Shown here: in pieces, positions 24,506-33,485 of the stretch | Position numbering within the stretch: position 1 is the stretch's first letter | How the letters are laid out: the number at the start of each line of letters is the position of its first letter | Source: Gudongella sp051744365 | GTDB taxonomy: Bacteria; Bacillota; Clostridia; Tissierellales; Tissierellaceae | Length of the DNA: 53,884 nucleotides | NCBI GenBank assembly: GCA_051744365.1 | Contig: JBNJCX010000009.1 | Location: 1 to 53,884, forward strand | Reading direction: 5' to 3' | Made by a program: the position numbers and the translations under genes | The notes under the pieces: model-generated | Database searches by the model: none | What the model was told of the DNA's origin: nothing | Seen by the model: the letters and a program-made list of their open reading frames with translations, nothing else

Positions 24506-26845
24506 TTAACTGCTGATATCCTCGAGTTTCCCCTTTATAATCTCATCCATATCCTCCATGGTCTTGTCCATGAGAATCTGAACGCCCTCTTCCACATTGT
24601 CGATTGCATACACATGGAATTCGCCCTTTTCAATGGCTCGTATTACTTCATCTCGGAGAATAAGGTTCTTTAGATTTGTCCTTGGAATCACAACTCCCTG
24701 CTTTCCTGTGAGACCAATAAGCCTGCATACCTGGTAAAATCCTTCGATCTTTTCATTGACTCCACCGATAGGCTGAATCTCGCCCTTCTGGTTTATGGAG
24801 CCCGTTACGGCAAGGTACTGTTTGATGGGTACATTTGCCATGGATGAAAGTATTGCATAGAGCTCTGTACTGGATGCACTGTCTCCATCAACTACAGAGT
24901 AGCTCTGCTCAAATCCGAGTCCTATGCTTATTCCAAGTGGTCTTTTTCTTGCATACCGCTGTCCAAGATATCCACTCAGGATAAGGACTCCCTTGTCGTG
25001 AATTCGTCCGCTTTGTTTGGCTTCCCTTTCAATATTGATAACCCCTTCCTCTCCGCTGTATACAGTTGCGGTTATCCTGCTGGGTTTTCCAAAGTTGTAT
25101 TCTCCTGTTCCCATTACAGCAAGACCGTTAATCTGCCCTATATTCTCTCCGTCAATATCGATAAGGAGAGTTCCCTCCAGGAACATCTCATTAAGCTTCT
25201 GCTCATATTTGTTGGAGCGGTAGATTTTCTCATCTATGGCCTTTTTTACATGTTTCTCATCAACAAGATCTGAGCCTTCTTCAGTTGCCCAGAAGTCAGC
25301 CTCATAGAGGATCTCAATTATCTGGTTAAACTGTGTACTCAGCTTGTCCTGATGTCCTGCCAGTCTGGTGCTGTATTCAACAACCCTGGCAACTGCCATT
25401 TTATCAAAGTGCTTGATTTTGCTTTCCTCGCTGTGATTCGCTATAAACTCACCCATTCTCCTTAGATTTTCACTGCTCTTGTCCATTTCAATGTCAAAGT
25501 CTGCCATTACCTTGAAAAGCTTTCTGAAATCTTCATCGTAGTTGTAAAGGATGCTGTAGGTATAATCATCGCCAATTATTATGACCTTTACATCCAGTGG
25601 TATTGGCTCCGGCCTCAATGTTGCCGTTACTGCCAAACCCATAAGCCGGTTGTAGTTTTCAATATTGATTTCATTTGTCTTCAGGGACCTCTTTAGCATC
25701 TCCCAGGATATAGGGTTGTTTAATATCTCCTTCATCTGAAATACAATATATCCACCGTTTGCCTGGTGTAGTGATCCCGACTTTATTTGTGTGAAGTCAG
25801 TAGTCAGAATTCCCATCTGACTTTTATACTCAATATGACCCATCAAATTGTTGTAAATAGGATTTGATTCATTTATGATCGGTGCGCTCTCAAGCTGACT
25901 GTTATCGACAAAAAGATTGACCTTGTACCTGATTAAGAAATTCTCATCATTTCCTGTTGGTAAGTCAAACAGAGAAAAGTTTTTCGGTGAACCTTTACTC
26001 TTGAACTTTCCAAGGTTTTCAAGTATATCATTTTCCAGCTCGTTAAGATATATTGCTGTCGCAGCCCTGTTGCCATACCTGTCCATCAGCTTCTTTATAT
26101 CATACTTTATCATTTCCATGACCACATTCTGATCCAGCTGGTTAATACTATCTGCAAACTCCTCATCCAGAAGTCTCAGCTCATTGAATTCCTCAACTGT
26201 AGCGATTCTGAGCTCCTCGTACCTCTCCATCATCTCTTCTCTCTCCTCCATGGAAAGAGCTGCATATTCCTCTTCATTTATGGGCTTACCCTCCTTTAGA
26301 GGTATGGAGACAAGCCCCTGCTCACTTGGAGTATAGACAAATCCATAGTCGGCAGATTTCTCATTTAGCTTTTTCAGTACATCCCCTTTTTTTTGATTGA
26401 ATATTTTTATAACATCATTTTTTCTTGTCTCGTATTCTATTCCTGCGAAGGTCTCCGGTATTGTCTTTCTAAGATGCTCTATAAAGTCCTCCAGCTCCTT
26501 CTTGAACTCTTTACCCTGTCCAGGTTTGAAGGAAAGTGCCTTTGGAGACTCTTTTTTGTTGAAATTATACACATACACCCAATCCTGTGGAACAGGCTCC
26601 TGCTTTGCATATCCTTCTGCGATCGAATAGGTAAATGTGCTTCTTCCAGTTCCGCTTAAGCCCGATACATATATATTATAACCCCTCTTCTTCATCTTGA
26701 GACCAAATCCCAATGCCTGCGTCCCTCTTTCCTGTCCTATTATACCCTTTAGTGGACTCATGTTTTTCGTGGTCTCAAATTGAAGTTCTTCCAGGTTGCA
26801 TATGCTTGTAAGCTCTTCCGGCTTAAGTCTGAATTTATCCTTCAC
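24506..26845 (-). CDS. LonB-like ATP-dependent protease
   Basis: Large cytoplasmic protein of 779 residues with an AAA-type N-terminal half and a Lon protease C-terminal domain. The P-loop is VSGLSGTGRSTFTYS (about residues 58-73). A long helical, charged insertion follows (about 125-260). The proteolytic domain has the Ser of VVDGDSASSTELYAI and the Lys of GGVNEKIEGFY, the Ser-Lys dyad of Lon. This architecture matches the Clostridia/proteobacterial 'Lon-like' group (AAA_32 plus Lon_C), distinct from canonical LonA. The start is a GTG at 26845 behind GGGGAGGG. Target proteins are unknown. Confidence 0.92.
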   Translation of the reverse strand: MKDKFRLKPEELTSICNLEELQFETTKNMSPLKGIIGQERGTQALGFGLKMKKRGYNIYVSGLSGTGRSTFTYSIAEGYAKQEPVPQDWVYVYNFNKKESPKALSFKPGQGKEFKKELEDFIEHLRKTIPETFAGIEYETRKNDVIKIFNQKKGDVLKKLNEKSADYGFVYTPSEQGLVSIPLKEGKPINEEEYAALSMEEREEMMERYEELRIATVEEFNELRLLDEEFADSINQLDQNVVMEMIKYDIKKLMDRYGNRAATAIYLNELENDILENLGKFKSKGSPKNFSLFDLPTGNDENFLIRYKVNLFVDNSQLESAPIINESNPIYNNLMGHIEYKSQMGILTTDFTQIKSGSLHQANGGYIVFQMKEILNNPISWEMLKRSLKTNEINIENYNRLMGLAVTATLRPEPIPLDVKVIIIGDDYTYSILYNYDEDFRKLFKVMADFDIEMDKSSENLRRMGEFIANHSEESKIKHFDKMAVARVVEYSTRLAGHQDKLSTQFNQIIEILYEADFWATEEGSDLVDEKHVKKAIDEKIYRSNKYEQKLNEMFLEGTLLIDIDGENIGQINGLAVMGTGEYNFGKPSRITATVYSGEEGVINIEREAKQSGRIHDKGVLILSGYLGQRYARKRPLGISIGLGFEQSYSVVDGDSASSTELYAILSSMANVPIKQYLAVTGSINQKGEIQPIGGVNEKIEGFYQVCRLIGLTGKQGVVIPRTNLKNLILRDEVIRAIEKGEFHVYAIDNVEEGVQILMDKTMEDMDEIIKGKLEDISS

Positions 26846-26940
26846 AATTATCCCTCCCCATTAGTATTCCGTTTAACATCTATATACCCTTTGAAAATTG
26901 TAATACCTCGAAATTGAGAAAGCAAACTCATTTTTTGCAA

Positions 26941-26970
26941 ACAAAAAACCAGACAGGGTTTGTCTGGTCC
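26941..26970 (-). terminator. Terminator after the MFS-small ORF unit
   Basis: Minus-strand hairpin CCAGACA (26961-26967) with TGTCTGG (26949-26955), followed by TTTTTTGTTTG. It lies about 30 bases past the stop of the 33-codon ORF. Confidence 0.9.
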
Positions 26971-26997
26971 AAATTTCCTATTGTATTTAAATCTTGC

Positions 26998-27099
26998 TTA
27001 AATATAATAAAAAGCGTTGAAGAACAATGGCGCAACCATAGCAAAGGCTATGACAGCTACTATTATTATTGTAATCTTCTTTTTATCTCTAATAAACAT
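26998..27099 (-). CDS. Small membrane protein (33 residues)
   Basis: A 33-codon ORF, MFIRDKKKI then a hydrophobic run ending MVAPLFFNAFYYI. Basic residues 4-8 precede a single transmembrane helix (about residues 9-31), the layout of a one-pass membrane peptide with its N terminus inside. GGAGGAAG stands at ideal spacing before the ATG, it begins 37 bp after the MFS transporter stop on the same strand, and a strong terminator follows directly. This context supports translation. It may be a subunit or regulator of the transporter, but no homologue is recognised. Confidence 0.7.
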   Translation of the reverse strand: MFIRDKKKITIIIVAVIAFAMVAPLFFNAFYYI

Positions 27100-27135
27100 A
27101 ATATCTTCCTCCAATTTCATCCTTTGAGTATTATT

Positions 27136-28338
27136 TTATATGTTTTCTTCCTCCATTGCAAGTCCTACATCCTCTTTCTTCTGCAATAACTGGAGAAGTC
27201 CAATGATTAGGGCTATTAAAAGCGCTGTCGCAGATATCAGAAAAGGCACTTTGCTTCCCAGGCCATAAGCGAATCCAGCAACAGTTGCTCCTGTCATTTC
27301 CCCAAGAGCTTTTATTGCGTTGAATATTCCTGACATAAAGCCTGCCCCATGATTTGATTTCTCCACGGCAAAATTCTGGAGCAACGGGAACAGTATTGTG
27401 TGCGCTGTAAAATACATAAGGCTCCAAAGCATAAACGGATATGTGGAATCCTTCAGATAAATCATTGTTGCCCCCAAAAGCGCCAGTCCCAGTATAACTC
27501 GTAACGATGTCCTAAGCCGGGTCTTTCTCACAATCCAAACGTTTACTGTCAGGTTAGCCACAAGGCCTATTATTCCAACAGTTGCCTTCCATATACCATT
27601 TACTATGGGCTCAAAGTTCAATTCATCCCTCAGATAATAGTTGAAGGCGTTGTTGTTACTGGAAAAAGCAATAAATGCAAAGAAGGTTATTCCAAGGAAT
27701 GAAAGCATCCATGGAGTGAATAGGGCTTCGCGTTTTCCCTTGTCCCGAAGTATATTCCAGATGAACTGAGGTTTTGATCCTTTCCCCAAAGGTTTATTTG
27801 ACTCCTCCATAAATATAAATATCCCAATTCCAATAAGGATCATTACAGTTCCCTGAATAAAGAACACATATCTTATTGGTAGATATCCAAGAGCTCCTCC
27901 CATAAGAAATCCAACTGCCATTGATATGCTCATAAGGGCAGAATAGGATGCGATTCTCTCTCCTCTTTTATCATCCTTGCTTACATCCACAACCATAGCC
28001 ATCAATCCTACCATAAATCCTCCGGTGAACAGACCTGCTATAGCCCTCATAAGTAAAATCTGCCACATATTTGTGGCCATACCATATATAATCTGTGAAG
28101 CTCCATACAACACCGTAGCATAAACCAGGGTCATTTTACGGCTGTAATTATCTCCCCAGCTTCCCCAAATAGGTGAAGTAAGAAATGATGCGAATACCAT
28201 CACGGCAAAGGATGTCCCAAACACATGACTGGGAAGATCGAGCATTGTAAAGTATGTTGGATTGACCGGATGATGAAAGTTTGCAGTTATAAAAATAAGG
28301 GATGAAAAAATCATTACCTTCCTGAATTTATTGTTCAA
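27136..28338 (-). CDS. Major facilitator superfamily transporter
   Basis: Polytopic membrane protein of about 400 residues with about twelve hydrophobic segments and a central cytoplasmic loop (about residues 190-215, KPLGKGSKPQ). The motif GSWGDNYSRKMTLV between helices 2 and 3 corresponds to the MFS A-motif (GxxxDRxGRR). It resembles drug-efflux-type MFS proteins, but the substrate cannot be told. I start it at the TTG at 28338 (MNNKFRKVM) because GAAGG lies six bases upstream; the longer frame adds eight residues without a site. A strong promoter with a palindrome just downstream suggests local control. The 33-residue membrane peptide follows in the same unit. Confidence 0.85.
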   Translation of the reverse strand: MNNKFRKVMIFSSLIFITANFHHPVNPTYFTMLDLPSHVFGTSFAVMVFASFLTSPIWGSWGDNYSRKMTLVYATVLYGASQIIYGMATNMWQILLMRAIAGLFTGGFMVGLMAMVVDVSKDDKRGERIASYSALMSISMAVGFLMGGALGYLPIRYVFFIQGTVMILIGIGIFIFMEESNKPLGKGSKPQFIWNILRDKGKREALFTPWMLSFLGITFFAFIAFSSNNNAFNYYLRDELNFEPIVNGIWKATVGIIGLVANLTVNVWIVRKTRLRTSLRVILGLALLGATMIYLKDSTYPFMLWSLMYFTAHTILFPLLQNFAVEKSNHGAGFMSGIFNAIKALGEMTGATVAGFAYGLGSKVPFLISATALLIALIIGLLQLLQKKEDVGLAMEEENI

Positions 28339-28354
28339 ATTGATACCTTCTTTC

Positions 28355-28370
28355 AAAAACACGCGTTTTT
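28355..28370. promoter_or_regulatory. Possible operator of the MFS gene
   Basis: Inverted repeat AAAAAC-ACGC-GTTTTT located between the -10 box and the ribosome binding site, a typical repressor position. No regulator gene is adjacent. Confidence 0.35.
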
Positions 28371-28373
28371 ATG

Positions 28374-28402
28374 ATTTTATCATAATTCAGAAAGATAAAC
28401 AA
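28374..28402 (-). promoter_or_regulatory. MFS gene promoter
   Basis: Minus strand: -35 TTGTTT (28397-28402), 17-bp spacer, -10 TAAAAT (28374-28379) with the extended TG. Confidence 0.75.
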
Positions 28403-28442
28403 TTATTTACCGCCTCTAAATATCCATTATAAGTGTATAAGA

Positions 28443-28470
28443 AAGCCGCTGACCAATAGGCCAGCGGCTT
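28443..28470 (-). terminator. oppA terminator
   Basis: Perfect 9-bp stem AAGCCGCTG/CAGCGGCTT after the oppA stop; on the minus strand it is followed by TCTTAT, a weak T-run. Confidence 0.75.
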
Positions 28471-28486
28471 AAATCTGCTTATTATA

Positions 28487-30142
28487 CTAGTTTACCAATT
28501 CAGCAGTTGAGAAGTCGATAGTTCCAAGAACTGATCTGTCCCATCCTACTAGGTCTGGAGATACCAACATAACATCTGTGTAATAGTACACAGGTATTAT
28601 AGGAAGTTCTGTCATCAGAATTTCCTGTGCTTCGTAAAGTGCCTCAAAGTGCTCAGCGCCTATAGTCTTAGCTGCTGTTGAAAGAAGCTCGTCATATCTA
28701 GGGTTACTGTAGTTAGGATCGTTGTATGCATTCTCTGTTGTAAAGATTGCAAGAAGTCCCATTGGGTCCATAAAGTCTGTCAACCATCCACCTCTGGCTA
28801 CTTCGTAGTCGCCTTCTTTTCTTGTATCCTGGAATACAGCCCACTCTTGGTTCTCAAGATTAACTTGTAGACCAAGGTTAGTCTTTAGCATTTCCTGTAC
28901 AAGCTCAGCTACTTGTTGATGCCCTTCTGATGTGTTGTACATCAAAGTAAATTCTGGGAATCCTTCTCCATCTGGATATCCTGCTTCAGCCAACAATGCT
29001 TGTGCTTCTTCTATAGCACTGTCATCTGTTGGTATTCCGTAAGTTCCAGCTGTTTCAGAAAAGTCTTCTCCTTCATGGTCTGGGAATCCTGCTGGAACGA
29101 ATCCAGCTGCTGGAATCTGACCTGAAGCCATAGTCTCAGTTATAAGCTCTCTATCGATTGCAAGGTTCATAGCTTTTCTTACTCTTACATCCTGGAACAT
29201 TTCAAGATCCATGTTGAAGTTGTAGTAGTAAGTTCCAAGTAATGGGAATACATAGAAGTTTGGATCTTCTGCCATCAATCTTGGTATTTCCGCTGGAGGT
29301 ACATCAGGTAGAAAGTGAAGCTCTCCACTCTGGTATGCGTTGTAAGCTGTTGATTGCTCGTCGATAAATTGACCTTCGATTTTGTCAATCTTAACAGCGT
29401 CTGCGTTCCAGTACTCGTCGTTCTTAACAAGTGTAAGTCCGCCACCGATTTCATAAGCTGTAAGTTTGAAAGGTCCGTTTGATACTGCATTTTCAGGATC
29501 CTTAGCCCATGCTCCATCTGCTCCAGCTTCAACTGCCTCTTGCTTGGTTGGCATGAAGTGGTAGAATGAAAGCAAACTTACGATGTAGTTTGTTGGAGTC
29601 TCAAGTTGAACTTCAAGTGTGTAGTCATCAGGTGCAGATACTCCAACCTCGTCAAGTGATGCTCCGTTAACTGCGTCAAATGCTCCTACAACGTTTGTGT
29701 ACTCCCAGATCCAAGCATACTCAGATGCTGTTGCGGGATCCATTCCTCTTTTCCAGGAATATACGAAGTCATTTGCAGTAAGTGGTGTACCGTCTGACCA
29801 GTTGGACTCTCTCAAATTGAAAGTAACTGTCATACCGTCTTCTGATACTTCCCAGCTCTCAGCGATACCAGGATAGACCTCTCCACTCTTTTCTCTTACT
29901 AGTCCCTCAAATGTCTGGTTGATTACGTCTCCACCGTCACTTGCTCCGTTTAGAACAGGGTCGATAGTTTTAGGGTCAGCACCTATATTCCAATTGAAAA
30001 CTGACTCATCTGTTTCTGCAGGCTCTTCTGATGGCTGCTCAGTAGGTTCTTCTGCAGGTTCCTCTGCCGGCTGGCTACAACCTGCCAATACTGTTATTGA
30101 CATTGCCAACACCAACATTAGTGCTAATAATTTCTTATTCAT
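28487..30142 (-). CDS. oppA: Oligopeptide ABC transporter substrate-binding lipoprotein
   Basis: Captures peptides outside the membrane and delivers them to OppBCDF. The signal peptide ends in the lipobox VLAGC, with Cys22 to be lipidated; a Glu/Pro-rich linker (about 25-45, PAEEPAEEPTEQPSEEP) follows, then the SBP_bac_5 fold with DPKTIDPVLN, NLRESNWSDGTPLTANDF and, in the second lobe, RKAMNLAIDREL. The 551 residues fit OppA/DppA. Unlike most opp operons the binding protein is the last gene, after a 139-bp gap with two hairpins, and AAGGAGGGG precedes the ATG. Specificity for oligopeptides, dipeptides or another solute cannot be fixed from sequence. Confidence 0.94.
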   Translation of the reverse strand: MNKKLLALMLVLAMSITVLAGCSQPAEEPAEEPTEQPSEEPAETDESVFNWNIGADPKTIDPVLNGASDGGDVINQTFEGLVREKSGEVYPGIAESWEVSEDGMTVTFNLRESNWSDGTPLTANDFVYSWKRGMDPATASEYAWIWEYTNVVGAFDAVNGASLDEVGVSAPDDYTLEVQLETPTNYIVSLLSFYHFMPTKQEAVEAGADGAWAKDPENAVSNGPFKLTAYEIGGGLTLVKNDEYWNADAVKIDKIEGQFIDEQSTAYNAYQSGELHFLPDVPPAEIPRLMAEDPNFYVFPLLGTYYYNFNMDLEMFQDVRVRKAMNLAIDRELITETMASGQIPAAGFVPAGFPDHEGEDFSETAGTYGIPTDDSAIEEAQALLAEAGYPDGEGFPEFTLMYNTSEGHQQVAELVQEMLKTNLGLQVNLENQEWAVFQDTRKEGDYEVARGGWLTDFMDPMGLLAIFTTENAYNDPNYSNPRYDELLSTAAKTIGAEHFEALYEAQEILMTELPIIPVYYYTDVMLVSPDLVGWDRSVLGTIDFSTAELVN

Positions 30143-30182
30143 TTTTTCCCCTCCTTAGTAATTTATGCTGCTTTTATCTAAA

Positions 30183-30232
30183 CCGGAAATTTTCCGGATC
30201 AAATACTTCTTTAATTAACACTTAATTGAAGT
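30183..30232. other. Two hairpins in the oppF-oppA intercistronic gap
   Basis: CCGGAAA-T-TTTCCGG (30183-30197) and ACTTC-TTT-AATTAA-CAC-TTAATT-GAAGT (30205-30232). They lie between oppF and oppA on the transcribed strand and could stabilise or attenuate the mRNA around the highly needed oppA message. No T-run follows, so they are not standard terminators. Confidence 0.45.
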
Positions 30233-30281
30233 GCTAAAACATTAGAATATTTCCAATATAGTTTATTATACCACAAACTTA

Positions 30282-31262
30282 TCATTTGACAAGATGGCAG
30301 GCAACAAAGTGGTCTGGTTCAACCTCCTGGAGCTCCGGGGTAACCTCTGTGCAGATGTCCATGCAGTACCTGCACCTTGAACTGAATCTGCAGCCTTCCG
30401 GTGGATTTATGGGGCTCTTTACATCCCCCTCCAGTATGATTCTCTTGCTCATCTTATTCGACTTTGGATCCGGTATGGGAATTGCTGACAAAAGCGCCTG
30501 CGTATATGGATGTAGTGGGTTCTTGTAAAGCTCCTTGCTTGTTGTAATCTCCATCATTTTTCCAAGGTACATAACACCAATACGATCTGATATATGCTTA
30601 ACCATTGAAAGGTCGTGGGCAATAAACAAGTACGTAAGACCCATATCATTCTGAAGGTCTTCAAGCATGTTTACAACCTGTGCCTGTATTGATACGTCAA
30701 GGGCTGAAATCGGCTCGTCACACACAATTAAATCAGGCTCAACTGACAGTGACCTTGCAATGCCGATACGTTGTCTCTGTCCACCTGAGAACTCGTGGGG
30801 ATACCTGCTGGCATGCTCACGTTTAAGCCCCACTGTCTGAAGCAGGTGATATATCTTTTCCTGCTTTTCCTTTCCAGTATACAGGTTATGTGTCTCTATG
30901 CCCTCTCCGATGATTTCTGAAACTGTCAGACGAGTATTTAAAGATGCATAAGGGTCCTGGAAAATCATCTGAAGCCTCTTTCTGTACTTCATCATATCAT
31001 GCTGTGACAAGGTTGTTATATCCTCACCATCATAAATTATCTTTCCGCCTGTTGGATCATACAGTCTTACAACACTTCTTCCAAGGGTTGTTTTTCCACA
31101 ACCTGATTCCCCTACAAGACCAAAGGTCTCGCCTTTGTATATATCAAAGGAAACATCATCAACAGCTGTAAGATATGCTTTTTCTCTTTTGAAGAAGCCT
31201 GTACTTACATCAAAATATTTTTTTAGATTCTCTAATTGTAGAAGTGGCTTTCTCTCCTCCAT
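30282..31262 (-). CDS. oppF: Oligopeptide ABC transporter ATP-binding protein OppF
   Basis: One of the two ATPases that energise the importer. Walker A GLVGESGCGKTTLGRSV, signature EFSGGQRQRIGIARSL, Walker B LIVCDEPISALD and the switch histidine in LFIAHDLSMVKH are intact. The C-terminal extension typical of peptide transporters carries four cysteines (CRFSSRCRYCMDIC), the pattern that binds an iron-sulfur cluster in OppD/F proteins. The 326 residues fit. It begins directly at the stop of oppD, so translation is coupled. Confidence 0.96.
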   Translation of the reverse strand: MEERKPLLQLENLKKYFDVSTGFFKREKAYLTAVDDVSFDIYKGETFGLVGESGCGKTTLGRSVVRLYDPTGGKIIYDGEDITTLSQHDMMKYRKRLQMIFQDPYASLNTRLTVSEIIGEGIETHNLYTGKEKQEKIYHLLQTVGLKREHASRYPHEFSGGQRQRIGIARSLSVEPDLIVCDEPISALDVSIQAQVVNMLEDLQNDMGLTYLFIAHDLSMVKHISDRIGVMYLGKMMEITTSKELYKNPLHPYTQALLSAIPIPDPKSNKMSKRIILEGDVKSPINPPEGCRFSSRCRYCMDICTEVTPELQEVEPDHFVACHLVK

Positions 31263-32282
31263 TTATAAAGCCCCCTTTCTGTAGCCTTCAACCTCTGGTG
31301 CATTCTCATCCATCAGCCAGCAGGATGAAGTGTGATTCTCTCCCACGCTGAACATAGGAGCTGCTTCTTCTGTACAGATCTGCATAACATTTGGACATCT
31401 TGTTGAGAAGGGACATCCTGTAGGAGGTGACAATAGATCAGGTGGTGAACCGGCAATCGGCTTCAACCTTCCCTTTTCCTCTGTATCCATTCTTGGAACC
31501 GACTTAAGCAGTCCTCTTGTGTATGGATGCTGAGGGTTTTCAAAAACTTGCTCGACGCTTCCCTTTTCCATGGGCATCCCACCATACATAACTATAAGGT
31601 CCTTGCAGGTTTCTGCTATTACACCAAGGTCATGGGTGATTAGTATAATTGTCGTATCCAGCTTAGTGGATATGTCTCTCATAATGTCAAGTATCTGTGC
31701 CTGAATTGTTACATCAAGAGCCGTAGTGGGTTCATCTGCAATAAGCAGCTTGGGATTACATGAAAGTGCCATTGCAATCATTACCCTCTGTCTCATACCA
31801 CCTGAAAACTCATGTGGGTAGGACCTGATTCTCTCTGACGGTTCTGGGATTCCAACTAGATGGAGCATTTCCTCTGCCTTTTCCCTAGCTTCCTTCCTTC
31901 CTACCTTCTGGTGTCTCCGGATAACCTCTGTCATCTGGTTTTCAATCCTGAACACAGGATTCAAGGATGTCATTGGATCCTGGAATATCATGGCCATGTC
32001 ATTTCCCCTGATGTTTGACATTTTTTGATCGCTGAAGTTCGTTATGTCCTGGCCGTCAAATATTATGTTTCCTTCCTTTATTACTCCCGGGTGTTCAATA
32101 AGCTTCATAATGGAACGTGCTGTTACACTTTTTCCACTACCTGACTCTCCTACTATACCCAGTACATCTCCTCTTTTCAACTTGAAGTCGATGCCCCGAA
32201 CAGCCTGTACCTCTCCCACGTGGGTATAGAAGGATGTTTTAATTCCATTAACCTCTAATATATACTCTTTATTGTTTTCCAT
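31263..32282 (-). CDS. oppD: Oligopeptide ABC transporter ATP-binding protein OppD
   Basis: The second importer ATPase, pairing with OppF. Walker A GIVGESGSGKSVTARS, signature EFSGGMRQRVMIAMAL, Walker B LLIADEPTTALD and ITHDLGVIAE are present. The C-terminal oligopeptide-transporter tail has a cysteine-rich GCPFSTRCPNVMQIC region. Length 339. It starts 12 bp after oppC, and its stop is adjacent to the oppF start. Confidence 0.96.
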   Translation of the reverse strand: MENNKEYILEVNGIKTSFYTHVGEVQAVRGIDFKLKRGDVLGIVGESGSGKSVTARSIMKLIEHPGVIKEGNIIFDGQDITNFSDQKMSNIRGNDMAMIFQDPMTSLNPVFRIENQMTEVIRRHQKVGRKEAREKAEEMLHLVGIPEPSERIRSYPHEFSGGMRQRVMIAMALSCNPKLLIADEPTTALDVTIQAQILDIMRDISTKLDTTIILITHDLGVIAETCKDLIVMYGGMPMEKGSVEQVFENPQHPYTRGLLKSVPRMDTEEKGRLKPIAGSPPDLLSPPTGCPFSTRCPNVMQICTEEAAPMFSVGENHTSSCWLMDENAPEVEGYRKGAL

Positions 32283-32294
32283 ATCTCAATCTCC

Positions 32295-33482
32295 CTATCC
32301 CTTTCTTAGTCTTGGGTCCAACGCATCTCTCAGGCCGTCACCGATGAAGTTGAATGCAAGCATTGTAAATGCAATTGCCAACGCCGGGAAAAACAGCTGG
32401 TACGGATATGTTGTAAGACCTGATAAAGCATTGTTGGCAAGCGTACCCCATGATGCCATCGGTGCAGATACCCCAAGTCCTATAAAGCTCAGGAATGACT
32501 CGGTAAATACCGCTGAAGGAATCATCATGGCTATGGATACTATAATAGGTCCCATGGCGTTTGGAATAAGATGTCTGAATATAATTTTGGATTTTGAAAC
32601 TCCCATAACTCTGGCTGCAAGTACAAACTCCTGCTCTTTTAATGAAAGCATCTGTCCTCTTACAAGCCTTGCCATTGCTACCCAGTAAACACTACTCAGG
32701 GCGATAATTATATTTGTAAGTCCACCGCCTCTGAACCAAACCATCAACAAGATTACATATAGTACAAGAGGTATTGAGTTTATAATATCCACAATCCTCA
32801 TCATTATGTTATCTACCCTTCCGCCTTCGTATCCCGCTATGCTTCCATAGACAACACCTATGAACAAATTAACCATAGTAGCCACAAACGCTACCAGAAG
32901 TGAGATTCTAGCTCCGTACATTACCCTTGTAAGAAGGTCCCTTCCAAGAGCGTCTGTTCCGAATGGGAAGGTCTTGTTCAGCTTTGTCATTGCGGAATAT
33001 TGAGTAACCTCACCATCCAGCTCAAGGGTAAAGTCATAATCATAGCCCATCTTGTTTGGAAGAAGATTGTAAGAGAAGTCAAGTATTACGTCCTCTTCAC
33101 CAAGCTGATAGGTATATACCTTGTTTATCATATCCCTTTTCATGGGATCAAGCTCCAGTCTTTCAATCAATGTCCCATCCTCAGCTACGTGGAATATATT
33201 GTAGTCGTTTGATACGTGAAAGTACCTGCCATCCAGCTCATAGAGCTTCAATGTTGGCGGAAGGTTCTTATATTCATTTATCTGGTCTGAGTAGGAGTAC
33301 TCAGTAAAGTTTGGTCCAATCACACCGAATAATATAATAAGGAATACAACGACAATACCCATCATGGAAAGCTTGTTTTTCCTAAGTCTTCTCCAGGCAT
33401 CCTGCCAGTATGTAAGACTGGGTCTTATGGCTTCGTTTTCTTCTCCAGTCTGTTCAATAAAAACAAATTTGTCCTTAGACAT
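32295..33482 (-). CDS. oppC: Oligopeptide ABC transporter permease OppC, with extra domain
   Basis: Membrane permease subunit. An N-terminal helix (about residues 38-58, MMGIVVVFLIILFGVIGP) is followed by an unusual non-membrane stretch (about 60-165) and then the conserved BPD_transp_1 domain: FPFGTDALGRDLLTRVMYG and five more hydrophobic segments, with the coupling-helix EAA-type loop AARVMGVSKSKIIFRHLIPN. At 395 residues it is about 90 longer than usual OppC, all of it in the segment after helix 1, which should lie outside the membrane. The frame is intact. It starts 3 bp after the oppB stop. Confidence 0.94.
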   Translation of the reverse strand: MSKDKFVFIEQTGEENEAIRPSLTYWQDAWRRLRKNKLSMMGIVVVFLIILFGVIGPNFTEYSYSDQINEYKNLPPTLKLYELDGRYFHVSNDYNIFHVAEDGTLIERLELDPMKRDMINKVYTYQLGEEDVILDFSYNLLPNKMGYDYDFTLELDGEVTQYSAMTKLNKTFPFGTDALGRDLLTRVMYGARISLLVAFVATMVNLFIGVVYGSIAGYEGGRVDNIMMRIVDIINSIPLVLYVILLMVWFRGGGLTNIIIALSSVYWVAMARLVRGQMLSLKEQEFVLAARVMGVSKSKIIFRHLIPNAMGPIIVSIAMMIPSAVFTESFLSFIGLGVSAPMASWGTLANNALSGLTTYPYQLFFPALAIAFTMLAFNFIGDGLRDALDPRLRKG

Positions 33483-33485
33483 AAC

